Origin: Jiangella ureilytica
Lineage (GTDB): Bacteria > Actinomycetota > Actinomycetes > Jiangellales > Jiangellaceae
NCBI RefSeq assembly: GCF_004348545.1
Contig: NZ_SMKL01000053.1
Coordinates: 1-42,578, forward strand
Reading direction: 5' to 3'
DNA: 42,578 nt
Position 1 is the stretch's first letter, and every line of letters starts with the position of its first letter. The position numbers and the translations under genes were made by a program. The notes beneath the pieces are model-generated. The model searched no databases. It saw only the letters and a program-made list of their open reading frames with translations, and had not been told where the DNA came from. Of this stretch, positions 1-7,894 are shown piece after piece.

Positions 1-105
1 CACCACCAAGCCCTCATCGCACTCGCCCGCCGACGCATCAACGTTCTCTACGCGATACTCCGCGACCGCCAGCCCTACCAGCCCCGACCGCCCAAAGCGG
101 CTTGA
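1..105 (+). CDS. IS110-family transposase, C-terminal end (partial)
   Basis: The open frame enters from the left edge and encodes about 34 residues, with the stretch HHQALIALARRRINVLYAIL followed by an RDRQPYQ-type tail and TGA at 103-105. This Ala/Arg-rich ending, with a 'vlyaiLRd' pattern, is typical of the last residues of IS110/IS116/IS902 transposases (DEDD/Tnp20 type). Only the tail is visible, so activity cannot be judged. The stop lies 8 bp from the stop of the convergent transporter ATPase gene, so any right end of the element must be very short or lost. IS110-group elements do have short right ends. The assignment rests on the residue pattern alone. Confidence 0.6.
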   Translation, partial: HHQALIALARRRINVLYAILRDRQPYQPRPPKAA

Positions 106-113
106 CAGAAACA

Positions 114-1133
114 TCAGCCTGTCACCTCCGTGGGGACGGCCGCGAGCTCCTCGGCGTAGTGGCACGCCGTCCGGTGGACCGCGGTGCCGTTGCCGACGAC
201 CCGCAGCTCCGGCCGGTCGGTGCGGCAGTTGTCGCGGGCCAGCGGGCAGCGCGGGTGGAACGGGCACCCCGGCGGCGGGGACAGCAGGCTCGGCGGACTG
301 CCCGGGATCGGGTGCAGCTCGTCGACATCGCGGTCCAGCCGGGGCAGGCTCTCGAGCAGCCCGACGGTGTACGGGTGCCGCGGCGTCGTGAAGACGGTGG
401 TGACGTCGCCCTGCTCGACCACGCGGCCGGCGTACATGACCACGACGCGGTCGGCGAGCTCGGCCACCACGCCGAGGTCGTGGGTGATGAGCAGCGTCGC
501 CGCCTGCGTCTCCTGCTGCGCGACCTTCAGCAGGTCGAGCACCTGCGCCTGGATGGTGACGTCGAGCGCGGTGGTGGGCTCGTCGGCGATCAGCAGGCTG
601 GGCCCGTTGGCGATCGCCATGGCGATCATGGCGCGCTGGCGCATGCCGCCGGAGAACTCGTGCGGGTACTGCCTGAACCGGGCCGCCGCGTCGGGCATGC
701 CGACCAGGGCGAGCAGCTCGATCGCGCGGTCGCGGGCGGCGGACTTCGACATCTTCTTGTCGTGCAGCCGCAGTGCCTCGACGATCTGCCGGCCGATGGT
801 GACGACGGGATTGAGCGCCGTCATCGGGTCCTGGAAGATCATCGCGATCTCGGCGCCGCGGATCGCCCGCAGCTCCTTGGCCGGCAGCGTGCCGAGGTCG
901 CGGCCGCGGAACCGGATCGACCCGCGGACCCGGCGGCCCGATTTCACCAGGCCGAGGATCGACATGGCGGTGACGCTCTTGCCCGAGCCGGACTCGCCGA
1001 CGACGCCGACGATCTCGCCTCGGTCGATGGTGAAGGCGGCGCCGTCGACGGCCTTGACCACGCCTTCGTCCGTGCGGAACTCGACGGCGAGGTCGTCGAC
1101 GACCAGCAGCGGTTCGGTGGTGTCGAGCGTCAT
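114..1133 (-). CDS. ABC transporter ATP-binding protein, oligopeptide/dipeptide (DppD/OppD) family
   Basis: Cytoplasmic ATPase of a Dpp/Opp-type importer, 339 aa. Walker A is GESGSGKS (about residues 46-53), followed by the ABC signature FSGGMRQR and Walker [13 protein letters not shown]. The C-terminal oligo_HPY extension ([13 protein letters not shown], then a Cys-rich [15 protein letters not shown]) is characteristic of OppD/DppD. The ATG at 1133 is chosen because GGGAGG lies 5 bp upstream and it overlaps the permease stop by one base (TGATG); the frame continues upstream only through non-family sequence. It is last in the seven-gene operon. The partner ATPase (DppF/OppF) normally found next is absent, and an IS110 end lies there instead. 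The imported substrate is probably an oligosaccharide or sugar acid rather than a peptide, judged from the neighbours. Confidence 0.93.
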   Translation of the reverse strand: MTLDTTEPLLVVDDLAVEFRTDEGVVKAVDGAAFTIDRGEIVGVVGESGSGKSVTAMSILGLVKSGRRVRGSIRFRGRDLGTLPAKELRAIRGAEIAMIFQDPMTALNPVVTIGRQIVEALRLHDKKMSKSAARDRAIELLALVGMPDAAARFRQYPHEFSGGMRQRAMIAMAIANGPSLLIADEPTTALDVTIQAQVLDLLKVAQQETQAATLLITHDLGVVAELADRVVVMYAGRVVEQGDVTTVFTTPRHPYTVGLLESLPRLDRDVDELHPIPGSPPSLLSPPPGCPFHPRCPLARDNCRTDRPELRVVGNGTAVHRTACHYAEELAAVPTEVTG

Positions 1134-2080
1134 CAGGACCTCCCCGACTGCCGCGGGTCGACGGCGTCGCGCAGGCCGTCGCCGACGAAGTTGACCGCGA
1201 GCACGGTCGCGGCGATGGCCAGGCCCGGTGGCAGCCACAGCCACGGCATGGACTGGATGACCGTCAGGCTCTGCGCGTCGTTGAGCATGTTGCCCCAGCT
1301 GGCCTGCGGCGGCTGGACGCCGAGACCGAGGAAGGACAGCACGGCCTCGGCGAGGATCGCGCCGGCGACGGAGATGGTGCCGACGACCACGATCTGGCCC
1401 ATGGCGGCCGGCACGATGTGCTTGCGCAGCATCCAGCCGCGCGAGGCTCCGGCGACCCGCGCGGCGTGCAGGTACTCGCGTTCTCGCACCGCCAGCGTGA
1501 CGCCGCGGACCAGCCGCGCCGTCGTCGGCCAGGTCGTGATGGCGATCGAGACGATGAGGATCGGGATGCTCGGCCCCAGGATGCCGGCCAGGACGATGAG
1601 GATGACGATGCTCGGGAACGACAGCATCATGTCCGCCGTGCGCATGAGCACGGTGTCGAGCCAGCCGCCGAACAGCCCGGCGACCGCGCCGACGACGGTG
1701 CCCAGGAGCACCGCCAGCAGCGCCGCGAAGATGCCGACCAACAGCGAGACGCGGGCGGCGTAGACGAGCCGCGCGAACACGTCGCGGCCGGAGGCGTCGG
1801 TGCCGAGCCAGTGCTCGCCCGACGGTGCCCGCCGGATCGCACCGAGGTCGACGGCGGTCGGCGACTGCTGCGCGATGAGCGGAGCAAACACCGCCAGCAG
1901 CAGGATGAGCAGCAGGAACACGCCGCCGCCCACCGCGATCTTGTTGCGCCGGAACCGGCGCGCCGCCATGCCCAGCGGCGAGCGGCGCTGCGACCGCACG
2001 GCCGCGGTGGTCTCGGTGGCCACCACCTCCTCGGCGGCGGCCACCTCCGGAGTGTCCAGGGACGGGCGCAGGTCGCTCAT
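1133..2080 (-). CDS. ABC transporter permease, DppC/OppC family
   Basis: Inner-membrane permease subunit, 315 aa, of the importer encoded here. After a roughly 35-residue hydrophilic N-terminus comes the OppC_N segment ([11 protein letters not shown], then a hydrophobic helix), the family motif [24 protein letters not shown], and further hydrophobic segments. The EAA-type cytoplasmic loop is [20 protein letters not shown], and the C-terminus is [11 protein letters not shown] at 2080 has an AAGGTG Shine-Dalgarno and overlaps the upstream permease stop by 4 bp (ATGA), so translation is probably coupled. Length is normal for DppC. Confidence 0.95.
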   Translation of the reverse strand: MSDLRPSLDTPEVAAAEEVVATETTAAVRSQRRSPLGMAARRFRRNKIAVGGGVFLLLILLLAVFAPLIAQQSPTAVDLGAIRRAPSGEHWLGTDASGRDVFARLVYAARVSLLVGIFAALLAVLLGTVVGAVAGLFGGWLDTVLMRTADMMLSFPSIVILIVLAGILGPSIPILIVSIAITTWPTTARLVRGVTLAVREREYLHAARVAGASRGWMLRKHIVPAAMGQIVVVGTISVAGAILAEAVLSFLGLGVQPPQASWGNMLNDAQSLTVIQSMPWLWLPPGLAIAATVLAVNFVGDGLRDAVDPRQSGRS

Positions 2081-3036
2081 GTCACCTTCACTCTCGGGTC
2101 GACGGCGGCGTAGGCGAGGTCGGCGAGCAGGTTGCAGATGAGCACCAGCGCGGCGACGTAGAGGGCGAAGCCGACGATCACCGGGTAGTCCTGCGCGTTC
2201 ACCGCGCGCACCGCGAGCTGGCCCATGCCCGGCCAGGCGAACACCTGCTCCAGGACGACGGCGCCGGCCAGCATCTGCGGGATGTTGATCATAATGATGG
2301 TGATCAGCGGGATCAGCGAGTTGCGCAGTGCGTGCCGCGTCACCACCCGCCCGGGGGCGGCGCCCTTGGCCTCGGCCGTGCGGACGTAGTCGGCCGACAG
2401 CTCGTCGATCAGGCTGCCGCGCACGTACCGCGTCAGCGGCCCGGCGCTGGCCAGCCCCAGGATCGCCGCCGGCATGATCAGGTGCTGCAGGACGTCCGTG
2501 CCGCCTCCGCCGCCGGGTGTGGACATGCCCGACGACGGCAGCCAGCCCAGTTGCAGCGAGAAGATGTAGATGGCCACGATGCCGAGGAAGAACGACGGCA
2601 CCGAGATGACGCCCAGGCTGAGCGCCGCGGCCGCGTAGTCGACGCTGGTGTTGCGGCGCACCGCCGCCACCGTGCCCAGCGGGATGGCGATCAGCAGCGA
2701 GATCGCGAGGGCGGTCGACATCAGCAGCACGGTCGGGCCGAGCCGCTCGAGGAGCAGGCCGCTGACCGGCTGCCGGTTGACGAACGAGTCGCCGAGGTTG
2801 CCCGTGATCGCGTCGAGGAACCATCGTCCGTACTGCACCAGGACCGGGTCGTTCAGTCCCAGCTCCTCACGCCGGGCCTGGATGAAGGCCTCGCTGCCCT
2901 CCTGCAGGTCCTCGGGCCGGATCATCATGCGTACCGGGTCGCCCGGTGCCGCGCGGACCAGCAGGAACACGCCGATCCCGATCAGGATGAACACCACGAT
3001 GTTGACCAGGATCCGCCTGATGACGAACGCCGTCAC
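2077..3036 (-). CDS. ABC transporter permease, DppB/OppB family
   Basis: Second membrane subunit of the importer, 319 aa. The N-terminus IRRILVNIVVFILIGIGVFLL is the first helix, followed by RAAPGDPVRMM, a DppB hallmark. It has the periplasmic-facing segment LGLNDPVLVQYGRWFLD and an EAA loop ADYVRTAEAKGAAPGRVV, and ends at the usual AAVDPRVKV. GTG at 3036 is preceded by a strong GGAGGTGA. It lies 80 bp after the binding-protein gene, and that gap holds a large stem-loop. Confidence 0.95.
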   Translation of the reverse strand: MTAFVIRRILVNIVVFILIGIGVFLLVRAAPGDPVRMMIRPEDLQEGSEAFIQARREELGLNDPVLVQYGRWFLDAITGNLGDSFVNRQPVSGLLLERLGPTVLLMSTALAISLLIAIPLGTVAAVRRNTSVDYAAAALSLGVISVPSFFLGIVAIYIFSLQLGWLPSSGMSTPGGGGGTDVLQHLIMPAAILGLASAGPLTRYVRGSLIDELSADYVRTAEAKGAAPGRVVTRHALRNSLIPLITIIMINIPQMLAGAVVLEQVFAWPGMGQLAVRAVNAQDYPVIVGFALYVAALVLICNLLADLAYAAVDPRVKVT

Positions 3037-3064
3037 CGTTCACCTCCTCCTCGTCCGGCCGCGG

Positions 3065-3097
3065 TGCCGGGCGGCCGCTCGTGGCGGCCGCCCGGCA
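3065..3097 (-). promoter_or_regulatory. Intercistronic stem-loop between binding-protein and permease genes
   Basis: A perfect 14-bp inverted repeat (TGCCGGGCGGCCGC and its complement) encloses a 5-nt loop. There is no T-tract on either side, so it does not look like a full terminator. Such hairpins after the solute-binding-protein gene of ABC operons commonly stabilise the upstream mRNA or attenuate read-through, giving more binding protein than permease. That role is inferred here. Confidence 0.6.
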
Positions 3098-3116
3098 TCC
3101 GCGGGTTCGTGCGAAC

Positions 3117-4763
3117 CTAGCCCTCCAGCGACCATTCCTGGACGTTCCAGAACGGGTTCGTGAAGTCGCCGTTGGGGACGAAGCCCTTGATGTCGTCCGT
3201 GTACGCCCAGATGGTGTCCGGGTTGTACAGGTAGATCATCGGCACCTCGGCGTTCTCGATGCGCGCGGCCTGCTGGTAGAGGTCGTAGCGGGCGGCCTCG
3301 TCGACCGTCGCGTTGGCCTCGAGCATCAACTGGTCGAACTCCTCGTTGCACCAGTACGACAGGTTGCCGCCGTTCGGGAACCAGGTGGCGCACGAGTTGA
3401 TCGGGTACACCGCCCACGGGTCCGTGGCGTAGTTGCCGCCGCCGTAGAGCGTCATGTCGTAGGACTGGTTGTTCATCAGGTCGGTGAGCTCACCCGGCTG
3501 CACCTGCTTGAGCTGCAGCTTGATGCCGACCTCATTGAGCTGGCTCTCCAGGATGGTGGCGGCCGTGTCGCGGTCGCGCTGGCCGGGGATCCACGACAGC
3601 TCGATGACCTGGTTCGGGTCCCAGTTCATCTCGGCCAGCAGCTCGCGGGCCCTGTCCGGGTCGTAGTCGTAGGTCTCGAGGTCGTCCGGCAGCGCGTCGT
3701 TCATGAAGCTGGTGTTGACCGGCTGTGCGTGGCCGCCGAGCGCCTCGTCGATCAGCTGCTGACGGTCGACGGCGTACAGCATCGCCTGGCGCAGCCTGAC
3801 GTCCTGCAGGTACGGCTTCTTCTCGTTCACTGACGTGCGGATGTAGCCGGCGCCGGGGCCGGAGCCCACCTCGATGCCGTCCATCGCCTCGACCGTCTCG
3901 AGGTCGGCCGGCGAGATCTGCACGAGGTCCATCTCGCCGGTGCCCAGCTGCGCCGTGGCGACGTCGGAGGTGACCGGGCGCAGATAGATCTCGTCGATCT
4001 CCACCTCGCCCTCGCGGAAGCTCGGGTTCTTGACCAGGTGGACGTGCTGGTCGGTCTTGTACTCCTGGAAGATGTACGGCCCGAGGCCCACGTTAGGGCT
4101 CTGGGTGAAGAACTCTGTCGTGTCCATGTCCGCCGCCGGAATGTCGGCGAGGATGTGCTCCGGCACGATCATGGTGTTACCGGTGAGGGCCACGATGCCG
4201 ATGTTCGGCTTGGTCAGCGTCATGACGAACGTGGTGTCGTCGGGCGCGCTGAAGCCGGACACCGTCTCGGCGGTGCCGGCCGCGACCTCGGCGGCGCCCT
4301 GGACGTCGGCGAACTTGCTGGCACCGGGACTACCGGTGTCGGGATTCGTCATCAGGTTGTACGTGAAGAGGACGTCCTGGGAGGTGAACGGCTCGCCGTC
4401 ACTCCACGTGAGACCTTCCTTGATCTTGTACGTGATGGTGAGGCCGTCCTCGGAGATCTCCGGCAGGTCGGCCGCCAGCCGCGGGTACAGGTCGTAGTCC
4501 GGGTCGACGCCCAGCAGCGAGTCGAAGATGAGGTTCATGACGACCTGGTCGGGGCCGCTGGCCGGGGCCATCGGGCTGAAGACCGCCGCCGGCGGCTGGT
4601 ACAGGTACGCGTTGAGCACCGTGTCCTCGGAGCCGCTCGAGGCGCCGTCGTCACCGGACCCGCTGGTGTCGTCCTGGGTCGGATCGGAACAGGCCGCGAC
4701 GGCGAGAACCATCGCCATGCCGGCGGAGATCAGGGCTGCGCGCTGCGCTCGGGAACGTCTCAC
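3117..4763 (-). CDS. Extracellular solute-binding protein family 5 (DppA/OppA-like lipoprotein)
   Basis: Substrate receptor of the importer, 548 aa. It starts with a lipoprotein signal (MRRSRAQRAALISAGMAMVL) and a lipobox AVAAC with Cys25, followed by an acidic Ser/Gly/Asp linker. The mature part shows SBP_bac_5 patterns: VLNAYLYQPP, LTITYKIKEGLTWSDGEPFTSQDV (the 'L.. G..Fsdg.p.tA.DV' block), VGLGPYIFQEYK, and RLRQAMLYAVDRQQLIDEAL. GTG at 4763 has AGAGG upstream and gives a complete signal peptide. It lies 58 bp after the FAH-family gene in the same operon. Family 5 proteins bind peptides, but also nickel, heme and oligosaccharides. The surrounding sugar genes favour a glycan-derived ligand. 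Confidence 0.93.
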   Translation of the reverse strand: MRRSRAQRAALISAGMAMVLAVAACSDPTQDDTSGSGDDGASSGSEDTVLNAYLYQPPAAVFSPMAPASGPDQVVMNLIFDSLLGVDPDYDLYPRLAADLPEISEDGLTITYKIKEGLTWSDGEPFTSQDVLFTYNLMTNPDTGSPGASKFADVQGAAEVAAGTAETVSGFSAPDDTTFVMTLTKPNIGIVALTGNTMIVPEHILADIPAADMDTTEFFTQSPNVGLGPYIFQEYKTDQHVHLVKNPSFREGEVEIDEIYLRPVTSDVATAQLGTGEMDLVQISPADLETVEAMDGIEVGSGPGAGYIRTSVNEKKPYLQDVRLRQAMLYAVDRQQLIDEALGGHAQPVNTSFMNDALPDDLETYDYDPDRARELLAEMNWDPNQVIELSWIPGQRDRDTAATILESQLNEVGIKLQLKQVQPGELTDLMNNQSYDMTLYGGGNYATDPWAVYPINSCATWFPNGGNLSYWCNEEFDQLMLEANATVDEAARYDLYQQAARIENAEVPMIYLYNPDTIWAYTDDIKGFVPNGDFTNPFWNVQEWSLEG

Positions 4764-4821
4764 AGCTACCTCTCATGGTCTGCTCTGGCCGGGACCGCCC
4801 CGGCGGGTGGGTGGAACGGGT

Positions 4822-5691
4822 TCAGACGACGCGGTTCGTGAGGGTGCCGAGGCCGGCGATGCGCACCGTCATCTGGTCGCCTGGGGCGAGATAGGTTCCG
4901 GACGCCGCACCGACTCCGGCCGGCGTCCCGGTCATGATGATGTCGGTGGGTTCGAGCGTCATCAGCCGCGACGCGAACGCGACGAGTTCGGCCACGGTGA
5001 AGATCATGTCGGCGGTGCTCCCCTTCTGCCGGAGCGTGCCGTTGACCTCGAGCTCGACGTCGAGGTCCTGCGGATCGGGCACCTCGTCCGCCGTGACGAG
5101 GTACGGGCCGTACGGGGCGAACCCGTCCGGCCACTTGCCGGCCAGCCAGTCGAAGAAGCCGACCGCGGAGGACGAGGTGTCGCGCTCGTACCCGTAGTCG
5201 ACCGACCGCGCCGACACGTCGTTGCCCACGGCGTAGCCGGCCACGTGCTCGAGGGCCTGCTCCACCGGGATGTCCCGGCCGCCCCGGCCCACGACGACGA
5301 CCAGCTCGGCCTCCCAGTCGACCTGGGTGCTGACCGTCGGCAGGGCGATGTCGGCGCCCGGGTGTGTGATGGAGGTGCCGGGCTTGAGGAACAGCCGCGG
5401 CGCCAGGGTCTGCTTGTCCAGCGGCTCGCCGCCGCCCTCGGCGACGTGCTCCTGGTAGTTCGCGGCCACGGCCAGCACCTTCGTGGGGCGCGTGATCGGG
5501 GCGCGGACGGCGACGTCGGCGAGCCGGTGGGTCCCGACGGTGTCGCCCGGCCGCCAGCCGGTGGTGGTGCCGGCGCCGGCCTCGACCAGCGCGCCGAGGT
5601 CGCCGTCGCCGAGCTCGGCCACGGTGGCGGCCTCGTCGACGACGTACCCGTGCCGGGTCGCACCGTCGCGGGTGTAGCTGACCAGCTTCAT
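4822..5691 (-). CDS. Fumarylacetoacetate hydrolase (FAH)-family hydrolase
   Basis: 289-aa FAH-superfamily enzyme, metal-dependent and cytoplasmic, which cleaves C-C bonds in diketo or oxo acids. The N-terminal domain (residues 1-65, MKLVSYTRDGATRHGYVVDE) precedes the catalytic domain. This begins at KVLAVAANYQEHVAE and carries the metal-binding DWEAEL (125-130), GRGGRDI, GYAVGNDVSAR, and the C-terminal PTDIIMTGTPAGVG. ATG at 5691 has AGGAAGG upstream and overlaps the preceding dehydrogenase stop by 4 bp. In the non-phosphorylative L-rhamnose and L-fucose pathways a member of this family hydrolyses 2,4-diketo-3-deoxy sugar acids to pyruvate and lactate. With rhamnonate dehydratase in the same locus that role is plausible. 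Other family roles (acylpyruvase, 2-keto-3-deoxyarabinonate dehydratase) remain possible. Confidence 0.9.
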   Translation of the reverse strand: MKLVSYTRDGATRHGYVVDEAATVAELGDGDLGALVEAGAGTTTGWRPGDTVGTHRLADVAVRAPITRPTKVLAVAANYQEHVAEGGGEPLDKQTLAPRLFLKPGTSITHPGADIALPTVSTQVDWEAELVVVVGRGGRDIPVEQALEHVAGYAVGNDVSARSVDYGYERDTSSSAVGFFDWLAGKWPDGFAPYGPYLVTADEVPDPQDLDVELEVNGTLRQKGSTADMIFTVAELVAFASRLMTLEPTDIIMTGTPAGVGAASGTYLAPGDQMTVRIAGLGTLTNRVV

Positions 5692-6665
5692 CGGCTGCCT
5701 TCCTGGAGGTCGACGGGTTGTCCGGACGCGGCCGACGTGCGGGCCGCGTCGACGATCTCGGCGATGTGGACGGCGTCGGCCGCGGACGGGCTGGAAGGGC
5801 GGCCGGCCGTCACGGCGGCGTGCAGCTCGTCCAGCAGCCGGTCGACGGTGCTGGGGCCATGCCAGCCTGGTAGCCGACCGCGAGGTCTGCCGTCGGGCCC
5901 CGATGACGTCGTGTAGCTCGACGCCTCGCCCCGGCGAAGGACGACAGCCGGGCGCGAGGCGTCGATGTCGAGGACACCGTGCGAGCCACTGACGCGATAG
6001 CGGTGCACGGCGAGTCCGGCCGGCCGGGTGTCGGCCAGCTCGCGAGTCCGGCCGACGCTGATGGTGCTGGTCAGGCCGTTCTCGTGGGTGAGGAAGAGCA
6101 GCGCGAGGTCGTCGGCGCCGCCGTCGTTCCAATGCGTCGTGAGGCGGGCGTACACGCGGCGGACCCGCAGGCCGGTGAGCGCGAGGACGACGTCGAGCGG
6201 GTAGACGGCGAAGTTGGCCAGCTCGCCGGCGGGCGACGGCGTTCCGCCGGCCACGAGGAAGTCGGCCTGCACGTTCCACGGCAGTCCGACCTTGCCCCCG
6301 GCGACGGCGCCGCGCGCGGCCGCGATCATCGGGTGGAACCGCTGGTGGTGCGCCGGCAGGCAGACCTTCCCGGTCTCGGCGGCGACGGCGGCGACCTTGG
6401 CCGCGTCGGCCGCGGTCAGCGCCAGTGGCTTGTCGGCCAGCACGTGCTTGCCGGCCTGCAGCGCGGCGATGGCGGCGTCGGCGCGGCGGTCCGGCTCGAC
6501 ACAGATGCTGACGACGTCGACGGCGGGATCGTCGAGGTCACCGTCGACGATCTCGAAGCCGGGGTGCGCCTCGAAGGCCGGCTCGTACATGGACCGCTGG
6601 TGGTCCTGGTCCGGGCCGAGTCCGGCGAAGCCGAGCAGCAGCACGCCGAGGGTGGTGTCACTCAT
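5688..6665 (-). CDS. Gfo/Idh/MocA-family oxidoreductase with shortened N-terminal domain
   Basis: 325-aa NAD(P)-dependent sugar dehydrogenase-like protein. The Rossmann part starts LGVLLLGFAGLGPDQDHQ, an atypical glycine motif. It then runs through HPGFEIVDGDLDDPAVDVVSICVEP to HVLADKPLAL (DKP in place of the usual EKP). Compared with the neighbouring paralog, the segment between strand 1 and 'vDaV.i' lacks about 20-25 residues. The C-terminal beta-sheet domain looks intact (VGLPWNVQADFLVAGG, ALTGLRVRRVYARL, YRVSGSHGVLDID). ATG at 6665 has GGGGGTG upstream and overlaps the previous stop by 4 bp. Members oxidise or reduce sugars, inositols or sugar lactones; the substrate is unknown. Confidence 0.85.
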   Translation of the reverse strand: MSDTTLGVLLLGFAGLGPDQDHQRSMYEPAFEAHPGFEIVDGDLDDPAVDVVSICVEPDRRADAAIAALQAGKHVLADKPLALTAADAAKVAAVAAETGKVCLPAHHQRFHPMIAAARGAVAGGKVGLPWNVQADFLVAGGTPSPAGELANFAVYPLDVVLALTGLRVRRVYARLTTHWNDGGADDLALLFLTHENGLTSTISVGRTRELADTRPAGLAVHRYRVSGSHGVLDIDASRPAVVLRRGEASSYTTSSGPDGRPRGRLPGWHGPSTVDRLLDELHAAVTAGRPSSPSAADAVHIAEIVDAARTSAASGQPVDLQEGSR

Positions 6666-7708
6666 GCGAGCACCCCCTGCATGACCTCGTCGAGCGTGAC
6701 CGGCTCGCCGCGTTCGATGGACAGCTCGGTCGCGACGCCGAGCGCGACCGCGCGGACGCCGTCGGCCTGGGTCATCGCCCGCTCGGCGGCCGGGTCGGCG
6801 ACGGCGTCGAGGAACGCGTCGAGCTGCACGGCGAACCCGTTCGCGGCCTGCGGGTGCAGCAGGCTGGTGCCGGACTCCGTCACGACGGTGGAGCCCCAGC
6901 CCTCGGCGGGCAGCTGCAGCACGCCGTCGGTGCCGGCGACCAGCACGTCGCGGCGGTCCAGCGTCGACGGGCGGTGGCCGCGACTCATCTCGCAGACCGC
7001 GTCGGCGCCGCCCGCGTACTCCACGTGCATCTCCAGGTAGTCGTAGATCCGCAGCTCGGCGGCGGTCTGGGCGCGGCCCCGGGCGTAGACGACCGTGGGC
7101 TCGTCGCGCAGCCACCACGTCACGAGGTCGAGCAGGTGGACGCCGTTGTGCAGCGCGTGCCCGCCGGACTTCGCCGGGTCGAGCACCCAGGCCCGCCAGT
7201 CCGGCCAGATCCAGCCGCCGAGCAGCGCGAACCGCGCGAACACCGGGCGGCCGACGGCGCCGCCGGCGATCGCGTCGTTCACCGCCCGGGCGTAGTCGTA
7301 GAACCGGTGCGTGTGGGCCGCCATGACGACGGTGCCCGCCGCGTCGAACGCGTCGGCGACGGCGCGGGCCGAGGGCACGGTGATGGTGAGCGGCTTCTCC
7401 ATGAGCAGGTGCTTGCCAGCCGCGGCGACCTGCAGTGCGATGGGCTCGTGCGTCACGTTCGGCGTGCACACGATCGCCGCGTCGACGTCGGCCCGGCCGA
7501 GCGCCTCGGCCAGGTCGGTGGTCCAGGGCACGCCGCCGGCGGCGGTCGCGGCCGCACTGGCCCGGCCGGCGTCGACGTCGACGATGCCGGCGAGCCGGGC
7601 GCGGGCGCTGGCTCGCAGCGCGGCGCCGTGGTGGTCGGCGATGAAGCCGGCCCCGACGATCACCACGCCGAGCGGGCGGGTGTCGTCAATCACGGAATGG
7701 CGTGCCAT
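6662..7708 (-). CDS. Gfo/Idh/MocA-family oxidoreductase (first gene of the importer operon)
   Basis: 348-aa NAD(P)-dependent dehydrogenase. The nucleotide-binding motif is GAGFIA (19-24). It has VDAAIVCTPNVTHEPIALQVAAAGKHLLMEKPLTI with the catalytic-region EKP at 104-106, and DPAKSGGHALHNGVHLLDLVTWW as the usual 'GG.l.d.g.H..D...wl' motif. Cytoplasmic sugar or inositol dehydrogenase is the likely class. ATG at 7708 lies only about 8 bp after a good -10 (AAAGAT), so the transcript is probably leaderless. The first six codons (MARHSV) coincide with an operator-like palindrome. A downstream GTG at codon 6 is an alternative start but lacks a ribosome-binding site. This gene heads the operon Gfo-Gfo-FAH-SBP-permease-permease-ATPase. 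Confidence 0.92.
   Translation of the reverse strand: MARHSVIDDTRPLGVVIVGAGFIADHHGAALRASARARLAGIVDVDAGRASAAATAAGGVPWTTDLAEALGRADVDAAIVCTPNVTHEPIALQVAAAGKHLLMEKPLTITVPSARAVADAFDAAGTVVMAAHTHRFYDYARAVNDAIAGGAVGRPVFARFALLGGWIWPDWRAWVLDPAKSGGHALHNGVHLLDLVTWWLRDEPTVVYARGRAQTAAELRIYDYLEMHVEYAGGADAVCEMSRGHRPSTLDRRDVLVAGTDGVLQLPAEGWGSTVVTESGTSLLHPQAANGFAVQLDAFLDAVADPAAERAMTQADGVRAVALGVATELSIERGEPVTLDEVMQGVLA
7692..7708. promoter_or_regulatory. Operator-like palindrome over the start of the importer operon
   Basis: ACGGAA-TGGCG-TGCCAT fits the locus-wide consensus ATGGMA-N5-TKCCAT with one half-site change. It overlaps the first codons of the minus-strand dehydrogenase and lies at about +1 to +17 of the predicted transcript, a position suited to blocking initiation. 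It is one of two such sites in this divergent region. Confidence 0.6.
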
Positions 7709-7716
7709 GCCGAGTC

Positions 7717-7745
7717 ATCTTTGGGTCGCGGCCTCGCCGTGTCAA
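7717..7745 (-). promoter_or_regulatory. Sigma70-type promoter of the importer operon
   Basis: On the minus strand TTGACA (7745-7740) is followed by exactly 17 bp and AAAGAT (7722-7717). The predicted start of transcription is at 7709-7710, next to the ATG at 7708, implying a leaderless mRNA. Confidence 0.6.
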
Positions 7746-7748
7746 GGG

Positions 7749-7780
7749 CTCGCGCCGTGACGATCACGTAACGGCGCGAG
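7749..7780. repeat. Inverted repeat in the divergent promoter region
   Basis: CTCGCGCCGT (7749-7758) is perfectly complementary to ACGGCGCGAG (7771-7780), with a 12-nt loop. It lies between the promoters of the importer operon and the aminotransferase gene. It could bind another regulator or form a hairpin; nothing else like it is seen in the other regulon promoters. Confidence 0.5.
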
Positions 7781-7782
7781 AA

Positions 7783-7821
7783 ATGGAACGTCTTGCCATG
7801 CTTGACGAAGCAACCTACGCT
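7783..7821 (+). promoter_or_regulatory. Operator and promoter of the aminotransferase gene
   Basis: The palindrome ATGGAA-CGTCT-TGCCAT occupies 7783-7799. A -35 box TTGCCA (7793-7798) overlaps its right half, and TACGCT (7816-7821) follows after 17 bp. Unlike other promoters in the regulon, the -35 here is formed by the right operator half rather than by TTGACA preceding the left half. Confidence 0.6.
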
Positions 7822-7894
7822 TCCGGCAACGACACCACCGAGAGGCGTCGCGTGACGGCCACGTGCCGGGCCGCGACGCGGGAACAGGAGTCCG

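Noticed and set aside
102-1763. Plus-strand open frame across the ATPase and permease genes
   Set aside because: It has low-complexity Arg/Asp/Val composition and no motifs; the opposite strand carries clear Walker and EAA motifs.
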